Positions 36,151-45,137 of a DNA stretch of 64,000 nt are shown piece after piece. The position numbers and the translations under genes were made by a program. The stretch is from Legionella drozanskii LLAP-1. GTDB taxonomy: Bacteria > Pseudomonadota > Gammaproteobacteria > Legionellales > Legionellaceae. Under the pieces are notes generated by a model. That model worked only from the letters and a program-made list of their open reading frames with translations, searched no databases and had not been told where the DNA came from. Numbering within the stretch: position 1 is the stretch's first letter; every line of letters begins with the position of its first letter. The stretch spans positions 140,669 to 204,668 of the forward strand of contig NZ_LNXY01000031.1 of assembly GCF_001467585.1 (NCBI RefSeq), in the 5' to 3' direction.

Positions 36151-36397
36151 TTTGATCTCACCTAAAAACACAGCGGGATTATACCTTTTTTTGCCATAAA
36201 GTGTACTATAAACAGCAAGAAACATTGATTTTTGGCTTCATTATAACCTTTTTTTTAAGAATAGAGTGTTTTTGACGTCAAAAAATAACTTCGTGCAGCT
36301 TTTTTTTCCAATTTGAATATATTTTTCCTTTGAAATGACAGATTAGAGTACAATATTGTTAAAAAGGCAGCGTCGACTTATTTGATCGGAGTTTTAA

Positions 36398-37204
36398 ATG
36401 ATCGAACAATTTCAAAATCATCCTTCAATTCTTCATACCACAGAAATTAATCTTTTATGCGAACCGTTAAATCTCCTTGATATCACTCGCTTTTCTCATC
36501 TTCGAGTGTTTAAAAATAATCAACTGACTGTGCAATGTAATCAACCCCAATTCTTGCAGAACTATTTGGATAAAAAATATTATGCAGCTGATCCCTGTGT
36601 TAATATCAATCCTGAATCGACTGATCTAGGAGAATACCTTATCTGGGATGCAGTCGATTGCTCAGGTAAAACTGCTGAAATGCTGGCTGACTCTGCTGCT
36701 TTTGACTTCAAGCATGTCTTTACCATCATCAAAAAACAAGCTAATTACACTGATTTTTATCATTTTGGCACCCATCTTTCTAATCCAGCTATTCATCAAA
36801 TTTATATCAATAATCTTGAGATTCTCGACCGGTTTATTAGGCTTTTTAACTCAAAGATTAAGCAGTCAAAAACACTAGCTCGCGCCTATGATATTGTTCT
36901 TAATACAGATCATATTCCCTCACAAGTGGAGCTAAATTTATTGCTGAATAATCATGTAAAACGAGACTTACTTCTAGAAATTTTGATGTCATCCGAAGAG
37001 CAATTTTTGACAGCAAATGAAATTAAATGTGCAGAATTAATACTGGAGGGTAAAACTGCTAAAGAAATTGCAAAAATATTAGAGTTGTCTCACCGTACAA
37101 TTGAGGATCGAATTTATGCTTTAAAATTAAAATTAAATGCAAAAAATAAAGCAGATTTAATTGTAAAATTAATTAGAAAAGGTAACTCACAATTCAAAAA
37201 CTAA
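36398..37204 (+). CDS. LuxR-type transcriptional regulator
   Basis: A 268-residue DNA-binding regulator. The C-terminal HTH of the LuxR/GerE type is clear (about residues 205-265): LTANEIKCAELILEGKTAKEIA, then LELSHRTIEDRIYALKLKLNAKNKADLI. The N-terminal 190 residues may be a sensory domain but do not show the conserved acyl-homoserine-lactone-binding residues that I would expect. L. pneumophila has similar LuxR-like regulators. GGAG eight bases before the ATG supports the start. It converges with a response-regulator gene, overlapping it by 11 bases. Confidence 0.85.
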   Translation: MIEQFQNHPSILHTTEINLLCEPLNLLDITRFSHLRVFKNNQLTVQCNQPQFLQNYLDKKYYAADPCVNINPESTDLGEYLIWDAVDCSGKTAEMLADSAAFDFKHVFTIIKKQANYTDFYHFGTHLSNPAIHQIYINNLEILDRFIRLFNSKIKQSKTLARAYDIVLNTDHIPSQVELNLLLNNHVKRDLLLEILMSSEEQFLTANEIKCAELILEGKTAKEIAKILELSHRTIEDRIYALKLKLNAKNKADLIVKLIRKGNSQFKN

Positions 37205-37619
37205 GCGTACGATTAAAAATATACTGAGTGATCAATTCTTGCATCTGACGTAAGTAAATCGGCTTAGAAATTACTTTATTCATGCCAGCCTGCAAACATT
37301 TACCCTCTGACTCGCCTAAATCATGAGCGGTTAATCCGATAATTGGAACTTCAGCTTTTTGTAAGGATTTTTCCCACTCGCGAATTAGGTAGGTTAATTC
37401 AATTCCAGAGATTCCTGGTAGGCCGATGTCAGTAATGATGAGATCAAAAAAATCATTTTTCGCCAATTCTAAGGCATTTTCACCATTCATCGCCGAGATA
37501 AAGCGGCATCCTGCTTGTGAAGCAATGGTTTCTACACAACGCAAAGCAATAAGATTGTCCTCCACCAAAAGAATAAGAGGAGCCTCATTTGATACAGCAG
37601 TTTTTTTAATAATAGCCAT
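37194..37619 (-). CDS. Single-domain response regulator (CheY-like)
   Basis: A 141-residue receiver domain without an output domain. Phosphoacceptor D64 (IITDIGLPG), acidic pocket E20 and D21, T97 (GLTAHD) and K119 (VISKPI) are all present, so it should be phosphorylatable. Similarity to receiver domains of hybrid kinases suggests a phosphorelay or stand-alone role. No kinase gene is nearby. The convergent LuxR-type gene shares 11 bases at the stop end. Confidence 0.9.
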   Translation of the reverse strand: MAIIKKTAVSNEAPLILLVEDNLIALRCVETIASQAGCRFISAMNGENALELAKNDFFDLIITDIGLPGISGIELTYLIREWEKSLQKAEVPIIGLTAHDLGESEGKCLQAGMNKVISKPIYLRQMQELITQYIFNRTLSF

Positions 37620-38166
37620 TTTTATTGTACGAAAGTAATCAAGTCCTTAATTTGCTCTATCTTACAACTCTGAGCTTTTGGTGGATTATACTCGTTATCT
37701 TGATAAAAAAGATGCTTAAAATAATCGTTTTTTTGCAAAAAAGTTGAAAATAATTAACGCTAAGCAATAGATTTGCTCAAATTTAACAATTATAAAATTG
37801 CCATCCTTTCTGATATGGTTTATTTTTAATACATAGATGGTATTCTTTGCTCAGCTAACATCATGAACTAGGAGGCCAGAATTAGAGGTACGGTGTGCAA
37901 GCTTAACTCGTATTAAGAAGCCTAAAGTATCTTAAGAGGCATCCACAATGAACTACAGAACTGTAGCAAGAGTACCATCCCTCATTTCAGACTTTTAGGC
38001 AAATCTGGTACAATTCTCCCATAAATCAAACTTATTTCTGGTTACTGGCCTATTTATATCGCTAGCTAGAGCTGAAATGGCATGATTTTTGAGCACTGAT
38101 GTGCTGAATGCACGTTGTAGGCAAGCATCTAAGCTCAGAAAATCAACCTTTAGCCAAGCAATCATA
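37620..38166 (+). other. Long gap before tatC, no gene found
   Basis: About 550 A+T-rich bases between the response regulator and the preferred tatC start. Frames here are short and show no recognisable domain; a minus-strand frame at 37995-38279 runs into tatC and looks like chance. An AGGAGG near 37870 is not followed by a convincing coding sequence. Promoters for the divergent genes must lie here. Confidence 0.4.
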
Positions 38167-38946
38167 ATGGTAAACGGGTCTAATTTGCCAACGAGTAAAT
38201 CGGTTATGCTAAGCCACTTGCTAGAACTTCGAAGACGCCTTCTACACGTTATTTTATTTTTTCTCGTTCTTTTCTGCATCTTTTTTTTCTATGCAAACAA
38301 CTTATTTCACGCTTTAGTAAAACCTTTACTTAGTGCTTTATCGAAGCAAGATACTATGATTGCTACACAAATTACTTCGCCAGTGCTAATACCAATTAAG
38401 CTTGCTGCGAATACAGCAATGCTTTGCTCCGCTCCTTTTGCTTTATTGCAACTATGGTGTTTTGCAGCCCCCGGACTTTATAAGAAAGAGCGCTTCCATA
38501 TACGCAATGCGATTATTACTAGCTTATTATTATTTTGCCTTGGAATATTATTTTGTTTTTACTTAATTTTGCCTTATATGTTCCAGTTTTTTGCTAAATC
38601 CGTACCTGAGGGAGTTCATCTCATGCCAGATATGGCTGAAACCTTGGATTTTATTACACGAATGCTACTGCTTTTTGGCGTTTGCTTTCAAGTGCCTCTT
38701 CTTTGTTTAACTGTAGTTCGTTTAGGCTGGGTTGAGCTGGCCGTGCTAAAAAAAATTAGACCCTACATTATCGTTGCGGCATTTATAGTGGGAATGCTGC
38801 TAACACCACCTGATGTATTGTCACAAATCATGCTAGCAGTGCCGCTATGTTTGCTCTATGAGCTTGGTATTTTCTTAGCGGCTCGTAAAACTTACAGCTC
38901 AACAGGCGACTTAAGCGGAAAAGACATCGATAATCGAGAAATTTGA
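38167..38946 (+). CDS. tatC: Sec-independent translocase subunit TatC
   Basis: Inner-membrane receptor of the twin-arginine translocation system, which exports folded proteins. The start at 38167 (MVNGSNLPTSK) gives 259 residues, the family length. MLSHLLELRRRLLHVILFF is the conserved N-terminus, and about six membrane helices follow (FYANNLFHALVKPLL, FQVPLLCLTVVRLGW, IVAAFIVGMLLTPPD). tatA and tatB are not in this window; as I recall, tatC is also separate from tatAB in L. pneumophila. The last 55 bases overlap the convergent dehydratase-like gene. Confidence 0.92.
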   Translation: MVNGSNLPTSKSVMLSHLLELRRRLLHVILFFLVLFCIFFFYANNLFHALVKPLLSALSKQDTMIATQITSPVLIPIKLAANTAMLCSAPFALLQLWCFAAPGLYKKERFHIRNAIITSLLLFCLGILFCFYLILPYMFQFFAKSVPEGVHLMPDMAETLDFITRMLLLFGVCFQVPLLCLTVVRLGWVELAVLKKIRPYIIVAAFIVGMLLTPPDVLSQIMLAVPLCLLYELGIFLAARKTYSSTGDLSGKDIDNREI

Positions 38947-39926
38947 AACTGTACCATTTTCTTAATCATTTCTTCGAAATTGATGGAAGGTTTCCAACCC
39001 AAAAGTCTTTTTGCCTTTGATGGATCTGCTACTGTTTGAGTCGTTTCTAGTGGTCGCACCAGGGCCGGATCGCTGATTACATGATCACGCCAGTCTTTAC
39101 CCACGTGATGATAGGCTACTTCACATAACTCTCTAAGCGTATGGAGTTGTCCTGTGCCAATAACAAAATCACTAGGCTCATCTTGCTGCAACATTAACCA
39201 CATTGCTTCGACATAATCAGGCGCATAACCCCAGTCTCTAGCGACCTCAAAATTACCTAAAGCAAGTTTGCCCTGTGAAACAATCGGCAATCCTCGCTCA
39301 TTACGATCAGGAGAATTGATGACATCAAGCGCGGCACAAGCAGCGCCATAGACAACTTTCTGAGTTACAAAATGTAAGGGGCGACGCTCACTTTCATGAT
39401 TGAATAAAATCCCACTAGCGATAAATAACCCGTAGCTCTCCCGATAAATCCGCACCATTTGATGGGCATAAACTTTCGACGCAGCATAGGGATTAGTCGG
39501 GTTAAAGGCAGTCTCTTCATTTTGAGGACTGATTTTACTCTGTCCAAACATTTCCGATGAAGAAGCGTGATATACCTTAGCCGTTGGACAGGCTGTTCTT
39601 ATCGCTTCAAATAGACGAATTGCGCCTAAGCCGTTAATACAAAGTGTTTGTGCTGCTTGAGCCCAGGACTCTCCTGGCCTTGATTGAGAGGCAAGGTTGT
39701 AAACCTCATCGGGTTTAATTTGTTGGATTGCAGAGGTGATGTCTGCCTCTTCAGCGATATCACCGCAAATAAGCTGCACCTCACCAGGCAATTGAGCAAT
39801 TATTGCTGTTTTTTGATGGCTTGCACTACGCGCAAATCCAAATACACGATAGCCTTTCTTAAGTAATAATTCAGCTAGAAAATAACCATCTTGCCCTGTA
39901 ATACCTGTAATTAAAGCGCTACGCAT
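38892..39926 (-). CDS. GDP-mannose 4,6-dehydratase-like SDR (second Gmd paralogue)
   Basis: NAD(P)-dependent extended SDR of 344 residues. Rossmann motif LITGITGQDGYFLAELLL opens the protein, SSSEMFGQ and YAASKVYAHQ form the catalytic Ser-Tyr-Lys site, and FNHESERR, RDWGYAPDYVEAMW and DFVIGTGQLHT are typical of Gmd. It lacks the NTDRIDHLY segment that the other Gmd in this window carries, so substrate specificity may differ; a reductase or epimerase of the GDP-6-deoxyhexose route is an alternative. It stands at the left edge of the polysaccharide locus, convergent with tatC. Confidence 0.78.
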   Translation of the reverse strand: MRSALITGITGQDGYFLAELLLKKGYRVFGFARSASHQKTAIIAQLPGEVQLICGDIAEEADITSAIQQIKPDEVYNLASQSRPGESWAQAAQTLCINGLGAIRLFEAIRTACPTAKVYHASSSEMFGQSKISPQNEETAFNPTNPYAASKVYAHQMVRIYRESYGLFIASGILFNHESERRPLHFVTQKVVYGAACAALDVINSPDRNERGLPIVSQGKLALGNFEVARDWGYAPDYVEAMWLMLQQDEPSDFVIGTGQLHTLRELCEVAYHHVGKDWRDHVISDPALVRPLETTQTVADPSKAKRLLGWKPSINFEEMIKKMVQFQISRLSMSFPLKSPVEL

Positions 39927-40242
39927 TCAGTATCCTCATAATACCCTAGCCCCTGTATAACAAAGATCGGATAAATACCCCAGAGCAGAGCACTTAACTT
40001 GATAACCTTCATTGGATTGAAAAGCTATCTCAACTATAAAGTCAGCAATCATCCTTATTGATTTGCCTTTTTCACAATTTTTCGCCAGAGTACTTTTTTC
40101 ATCAAAAAAAGTCAATTAGCATAACTATGAGATCTTTTGTGCCATCTGATATACTATCGCGTTCTGAAAAATCGAAATAATATAATTTTTATTCAATGAG
40201 ACAGGTTATTCCACAATCTAAAGGAAACAAGGATCGAATTTC
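39927..40242 (+). other. Divergent intergenic region at left edge of glycan locus
   Basis: 316 A+T-rich bases between the Gmd-like gene and the first rightward glycosyltransferase. A TATACT at about 40150 could be a -10 element, but no good -35 is placed. I looked for the ops/JUMPstart core GGCGGTAG and did not find it. Confidence 0.3.
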
Positions 40243-41439
40243 ATGCTGACTAATCATAAAATGCATATAGGCTTTGATATTTCCCAGACCGGGAGTGGTA
40301 AAGCCGGTTGCGGTTTTTTTGCACATGCAATGATCCAAGCGATGTTAGAAATTGCTCCAGAACATCGCTATTCACTTTATCCAAGTTTTGGCGATTTCTA
40401 TTTTGACGCATTAATGCCCCTACAAAACCCTTATAAAGTAGGGCATTATGGTCCGCGACATCTTACTCGTGATCTGGCCTCATCCTTTTGGGCAAAACAA
40501 GAGCTGGAAAATTCATTAGGAATACCCGATATCATCCATGCCAATAATTTTTGGTGCCCGACTCAACTTAAATCAAGCCGACTTATTTATACTTTTTATG
40601 ATATGGGTTTCGTGGTGAATCCCAGCTGGACTACTGAAGCTAATCGTTTAGGCTGTTTTAATGGTGTTTTTCGCTCTTCTCTTGCGGCTGATTGGATAGT
40701 TGCCATTTCTGAAGCCTCAAAAGCACATTATTTAAGTGTATTTCCTCATTTTCCGGAAGACAGAATTCGCGTGATTTATCCTTGTTCCCGTTTTGCCAAT
40801 ACTCAATTAGAAGGCAAGCGACCCAAAGCACTTAAATCGATTTCTCCCGGCCAGTTCTGGCTCAATGTCGGTACGATTGAGCCGCGAAAAAATCAGCGTT
40901 GCTTAGCACAAGCCTATGCTCGCTACTTGGCTCTCAATGGAAATCCCATGCCGCTTGTTTTCGCGGGTGGTGAGGGTTGGCTAATGAATGATTTTAAAGC
41001 TTATTTGCAGGAGCTAGGCATTGAATCCCAGGTTATTTTTACTGGGTATATTTCCGATGAAGAATTGATTTGGCTTTATCAAAATTGCTATGCAAATCTT
41101 TATTGCTCACTATTTGAAGGCTTTGGTTTACCTATTTTAGAAGGCATGCAATTTGGCGCCCCCACGATCAACTCCCTTTCCACTTCCATGCCAGAAATAG
41201 CAGGGGATGCAACCCTATTGCTCTCACCTGAAAATGCTGAAGATTGGGCTCATGCAATGCTGAGGATAGCAACAGATTCCGTGGAAAGAGAAAGACTCAG
41301 TGTAGCTGCACGAGAGCAAGCGGGCACCTTTATCTGGAAACAAAGTGCGGAAGCCTTATTAAATCTTTACAGCGAAGCACTGGAAGCGCCAAAACGAGAA
41401 CAGTTAGCAAAACGTACCAGAATGGTTGAGATTCTTTAA
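40243..41439 (+). CDS. Glycosyltransferase, GT4 family
   Basis: Retaining GT-B glycosyltransferase of 398 residues. N-terminal acceptor domain begins IGFDISQTGSGKAGCGFFAHA; the donor domain has LNVGTIEPRKNQRCLAQAY and the diagnostic E-x7-E motif FEGFGLPILEGM near residue 290. It resembles mannosyltransferases of LPS O-chains. An AGGA nine bases upstream of the ATG supports the start; ATG at 40261 is an alternative. It is the first of several rightward glycan genes. Confidence 0.88.
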   Translation: MLTNHKMHIGFDISQTGSGKAGCGFFAHAMIQAMLEIAPEHRYSLYPSFGDFYFDALMPLQNPYKVGHYGPRHLTRDLASSFWAKQELENSLGIPDIIHANNFWCPTQLKSSRLIYTFYDMGFVVNPSWTTEANRLGCFNGVFRSSLAADWIVAISEASKAHYLSVFPHFPEDRIRVIYPCSRFANTQLEGKRPKALKSISPGQFWLNVGTIEPRKNQRCLAQAYARYLALNGNPMPLVFAGGEGWLMNDFKAYLQELGIESQVIFTGYISDEELIWLYQNCYANLYCSLFEGFGLPILEGMQFGAPTINSLSTSMPEIAGDATLLLSPENAEDWAHAMLRIATDSVERERLSVAAREQAGTFIWKQSAEALLNLYSEALEAPKREQLAKRTRMVEIL

Positions 41440-41528
41440 TGATGAAACAGTCTTATGAAAATGCAATTAGTGCTAGGGATTTTCCTAGCAAAATAAGTAT
41501 GTCATTCCCTACGAAGAAAGGAGAGTAA

Positions 41529-44261
41529 ATGCGCAGATGCTGGTGTGGTAATCATTCACTTATTTCTTTTAATGAAGAATATGTTGTTTGCCAATCCTGT
41601 AAGACCTTGATTTCACAAAGCGAACTTAGGAATGACCAATATTTAGTAACCAATGATGAGACCGATTTTTACGGCAAACAGTATTGGCTTAATCATCAAA
41701 GCGAGGATTTGGGGAATAGTGATATCTATGCACGTGCACGTTTAGATTTGGGTGAAAGAAATCTGCATTGGCTCAAAACGATTTTAAAATATAAATTGCC
41801 TCCAGCCAAAATTTTAGAGCTAGGCTGTAGTCATGGCAGTTTTGTCGCTTTATTACGTCAAATTGGCTATGACGCTATTGGCGTCGAACTTAGCTCGTGG
41901 GTTGTAAATTTTGCCCAAACAACCTTCGATGCCCCTGTCTCTCTTGGCCCGCTAGAGAACTTAAGCCTTTCCGCAAATAGTTTTGATGTCATTGTTCTAA
42001 TGGACGTTCTTGAGCATTTGCCTGATCCGCTAGCAACAATCGATTTATGTATGAACTTGCTTAAACCTGAAGGTTTTTTGCTAATACAAACACCCCAATT
42101 TCAAGAGAATGTAAACTATAACCAATTAGTTGAGGAAAAAAGCTCTTTTTTAAATATGCTTATTAAAGATGAGCATCTTTATTTGTTTAGCAAAAAATCA
42201 ATTAAACCTTTTTTTAATCGCCTTGGGGTTCAGCATCTTGAATTCGAACCGGCTATATTTGCACAGTATGATATGTTTTTTACCGCTAGTCGCACTCCGC
42301 TAAAGTCTAATTCATCCGAACAAATTGAAGCCACTCTTCTTGCTAATCCGAAAAATCGGTTTGTCTTAGCCTTACTCGATTTACGCGAGCGCGAATTAAA
42401 TTTGAGCAAGTTGTTAGCAGAGTCTGAAGCGGATCGAGCCGCTCGCTTAGAGCAAATTCACACACTGACCGCTATGATAAAAGACCATGAATTTGCGAGC
42501 TCCGCCCGAAAAAAACAAATTGAAATGCACAAAGGCAGCTTAGATGCTTTATTTTCTCGACGAATGTTTCGCTTATTAAATCGTTTTGCTAAATGGCCAG
42601 AACTCAAAAAATTACAAAATACTTTTAAAGATAGGGGACTTAAAACAATTGCCGTTGATATGACTCCAATCCTTCCAGGTGGAGAAAATGGAGGGGCAAA
42701 GATTTTTGTTCTTGAGCTACTTAAGCAATTAGCGGAATTAGCGCCTGAAACCCAATTTGTCTTACTTACCCAAGCCGCTTCTCACGAGGAACTTACCTCA
42801 TTAGAAAGCAGCAACATAAAATGTATGATGGTGCTCGATAAACCTGTAAAAAGCTCTATTTGGTATCGCTTGTTGTCTGCGAGCGCGCGAAGAATTCCTT
42901 ATCTGCCGCGAAAATTATCCTATTTAGGCTATCGTCTCAATGTTTTATTAAAGAGAAAGGGAAGCAGCTCTTTATTACACAATCTTGGGGCTGATTTACT
43001 TTTTTGCCCGTTTACTGCACCCACCTATTTCGAATTAGGTGTCCCGACTGTCTGTACACTTTATGATCTGCAATATAAAACTTATCCTGAATTTTTTACT
43101 ATCGAAGATGTTGCTCATCGTCAACATACATTTGCTGAAGCCTGTCGTCGGGCTTCGATGCTTACCGCTATTTCAGAGTATTCTCGCCAATCCGCCATCA
43201 CTCATGGAGGCCTTAGGCCGGAAAAAATACGAACAATTTATTTGCAAATGGCACAGCGTATTTTGCCTGAAGCGGCTCAAGATAAAAGTATCCTGACGAA
43301 ACTTAAGCTTAGTGCAAAACAATATTTGTTATATCCAGCTAATTTTTGGAAACATAAAAATCACGAAATGCTGCTAACCGCATTCGGTATGGCTTGTAAA
43401 CAAGGCTTAGCCTCCAACATTCAATTGGTTTGCACCGGAGCTGAAAATGCGCGCTCAACTCTCTTAGCCGATGCGGCAAAAAAGATGAATCTGGGTGAAC
43501 AAATTGTATTCCCAGGTTATTTGAGCAATAAGGAATTATCAGTCCTCATGACGCATAGCTCTGGGGTCATTTTCCCCTCACTTTATGAAGGTTTTGGTTT
43601 ACCCGTTATTGAAGCAATGGCAGCTGGTATTCCTGTTGCCTGCAGTAATTTAACCTCGCTACCTGAGGTGGTAGGTGACGCCGCTATACTGTTTAACCCA
43701 CGTATCCCAACGCAGATTGCTGAGGCTATTATATCTTTGCAAAATGATAAAAATTTACGCGAACAGCTAATTGCTGCAGGAAAAGAACGGGCAAAACTCT
43801 TCTCGGACTCACAACGTATGGCTCAAGAGTACTGGTATCTATTTCAACATGCCGTCAAAGAAAATCATCTTGAAGATGAACTTACTGGCACTTATGAAGA
43901 TGGTTGGGTAGGTTCGCGCATGAATATACAAGTTGCGCCACACACCAGTAAACAAACGCTCGAAATGGAATTGTATGTACCCGATTGGCTACCGCAATCG
44001 AAGATCGTAGTCAAAGCAGTTCACAATGGAGTAGACCATAACAATCTTCTTGAGATTGGTCGAGGCAAAAAAGCCTTATTGACCTTGCCTCTAACCAACG
44101 AAGGCGGACATTACGAAATCAGAATGGAACCTACTTTCGTTCCTGCAAAAACCGGGTATAGTAGTCATGATCAACGAGAGTTATCCTTGATCGTTCAACG
44201 TTGCTCTGTTGTTCGCAAAGGGGAATCCGTCCAATTAATTGCAGAGAAAGGACTAGCATGA
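41529..44261 (+). CDS. Fusion protein: methyltransferase + GT4 glycosyltransferase (910 aa)
   Basis: A two-enzyme fusion. Residues 1-25 hold a zinc-ribbon-like Cys set (C4, C6, C21, C24). A class I methyltransferase follows, with ILELGCSHGSF near residue 95, IVLMDVLEHLPDP and LLKPEGFLLIQTP. Residues 315-350 look like a coiled-coil linker. From about residue 372 a GT4 glycosyltransferase follows (AVDMTPILPGGENGGAKIF, YPANFWKHKNHEMLL, YEGFGLPVIEAMAAG near residue 685). The last 90 residues form an extra beta-rich module. Such a fusion could methylate and extend, or cap, a growing O-chain. GGAGAG precedes the ATG. The stop overlaps the next gene by four bases. Confidence 0.87.
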   Translation: MRRCWCGNHSLISFNEEYVVCQSCKTLISQSELRNDQYLVTNDETDFYGKQYWLNHQSEDLGNSDIYARARLDLGERNLHWLKTILKYKLPPAKILELGCSHGSFVALLRQIGYDAIGVELSSWVVNFAQTTFDAPVSLGPLENLSLSANSFDVIVLMDVLEHLPDPLATIDLCMNLLKPEGFLLIQTPQFQENVNYNQLVEEKSSFLNMLIKDEHLYLFSKKSIKPFFNRLGVQHLEFEPAIFAQYDMFFTASRTPLKSNSSEQIEATLLANPKNRFVLALLDLRERELNLSKLLAESEADRAARLEQIHTLTAMIKDHEFASSARKKQIEMHKGSLDALFSRRMFRLLNRFAKWPELKKLQNTFKDRGLKTIAVDMTPILPGGENGGAKIFVLELLKQLAELAPETQFVLLTQAASHEELTSLESSNIKCMMVLDKPVKSSIWYRLLSASARRIPYLPRKLSYLGYRLNVLLKRKGSSSLLHNLGADLLFCPFTAPTYFELGVPTVCTLYDLQYKTYPEFFTIEDVAHRQHTFAEACRRASMLTAISEYSRQSAITHGGLRPEKIRTIYLQMAQRILPEAAQDKSILTKLKLSAKQYLLYPANFWKHKNHEMLLTAFGMACKQGLASNIQLVCTGAENARSTLLADAAKKMNLGEQIVFPGYLSNKELSVLMTHSSGVIFPSLYEGFGLPVIEAMAAGIPVACSNLTSLPEVVGDAAILFNPRIPTQIAEAIISLQNDKNLREQLIAAGKERAKLFSDSQRMAQEYWYLFQHAVKENHLEDELTGTYEDGWVGSRMNIQVAPHTSKQTLEMELYVPDWLPQSKIVVKAVHNGVDHNNLLEIGRGKKALLTLPLTNEGGHYEIRMEPTFVPAKTGYSSHDQRELSLIVQRCSVVRKGESVQLIAEKGLA

Positions 44262-45112
44262 AAATAAGTATTATCACGCCTTCTTTTAACCAAGGACAAT
44301 TTATTGAACGCACCCTATTAAGCGTTGCTCAGCAAACAGGGGCAGAAATTGAACATGTTGTATTCGATGGTGGCAGCACCGATAACACCATTGAAGTTCT
44401 GAAGAAGGCAAGCTCTTTGGTTAATTGGGTATCCGAAAAAGATAAGGGGCAAACTGATGCCGTTAATAAAGGCATCAACGCTACAAAGGGTGAAATCATC
44501 GGTTGGCTTAACTCCGATGATGTCTACTACCCCGGCGCGATCGAAGAAATTGTCAATTTTTTCTCAGCAAATCCTGAGATTGATGTGGTTTATGGTATGG
44601 CGGATCATATTGACATTAACGATCAGCCCTTTGAAACCTATCCTACTGAACCCTGGAATTTCGAGCGATTAAAACAAACCTGTATCATCTGTCAACCCGC
44701 TCTTTTTTTTCGACGTAAAGTGGTAGAAGAGCATGGTTTATTAGATGAATCATTGAACTACTGCATGGATTACGAATACTGGCTACGATTAGGTAAAGCA
44801 GGCGTACAATTCGCATACCTTGAAAAAAAACTGGCTGGCTCCAGACTCTATGCCGAAAACAAAACGCTCGGAGCAAAAGTCAAAGTCCATTATGAAATTA
44901 ATAACATGTTTAGAGATAAATTTGGCAAAGTTCCCGATCGTTGGTTATTCAATTATGCGCATGCAGTAGTAGAAACAAAGACCATTAGGCAAAAAAATCC
45001 TAATCGGTTTATGCTTTCTCTTTTCCTGTCTTCTGTCTGGTCTACTTTTCATTGGAACAAAGGCTTCTCTGCTAATTTTACCAAAACCTTATTCGGTTGG
45101 AAAAATTCATAG
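44258..45112 (+). CDS. Glycosyltransferase, GT2 family
   Basis: GT-A fold glycosyltransferase of 284 residues: IITPSFNQGQFIERTLLSV, VVFDGGSTDNTIEVL, DKGQTDAVNKGI and the metal-binding GWLNSDDVYYPGA. The start at 44258 overlaps the fusion gene by ATGA, so the two are translationally coupled. It is related in sequence to the partial GT2 gene at the right edge of the window. The sugar donor is unknown. Confidence 0.88.
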   Translation: MKISIITPSFNQGQFIERTLLSVAQQTGAEIEHVVFDGGSTDNTIEVLKKASSLVNWVSEKDKGQTDAVNKGINATKGEIIGWLNSDDVYYPGAIEEIVNFFSANPEIDVVYGMADHIDINDQPFETYPTEPWNFERLKQTCIICQPALFFRRKVVEEHGLLDESLNYCMDYEYWLRLGKAGVQFAYLEKKLAGSRLYAENKTLGAKVKVHYEINNMFRDKFGKVPDRWLFNYAHAVVETKTIRQKNPNRFMLSLFLSSVWSTFHWNKGFSANFTKTLFGWKNS

Positions 45113-45132
45113 CTGGTTATAAGTAACCAGCT
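45111..45132. terminator. Perfect hairpin at convergent gene ends
   Basis: AGCTGGTTA and TAACCAGCT form a perfect 9-bp stem around a four-base loop, overlapping the stop codon of the GT2 gene, just before the convergent acyltransferase gene. It probably acts as a bidirectional terminator. Confidence 0.55.
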
Positions 45133-45137
45133 AGCTC

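Noticed and set aside
37995-38279. 94-codon minus-strand frame opposite the tatC start
   Set aside because: Overlaps the conserved tatC N-terminus and matches no family; a shadow frame.
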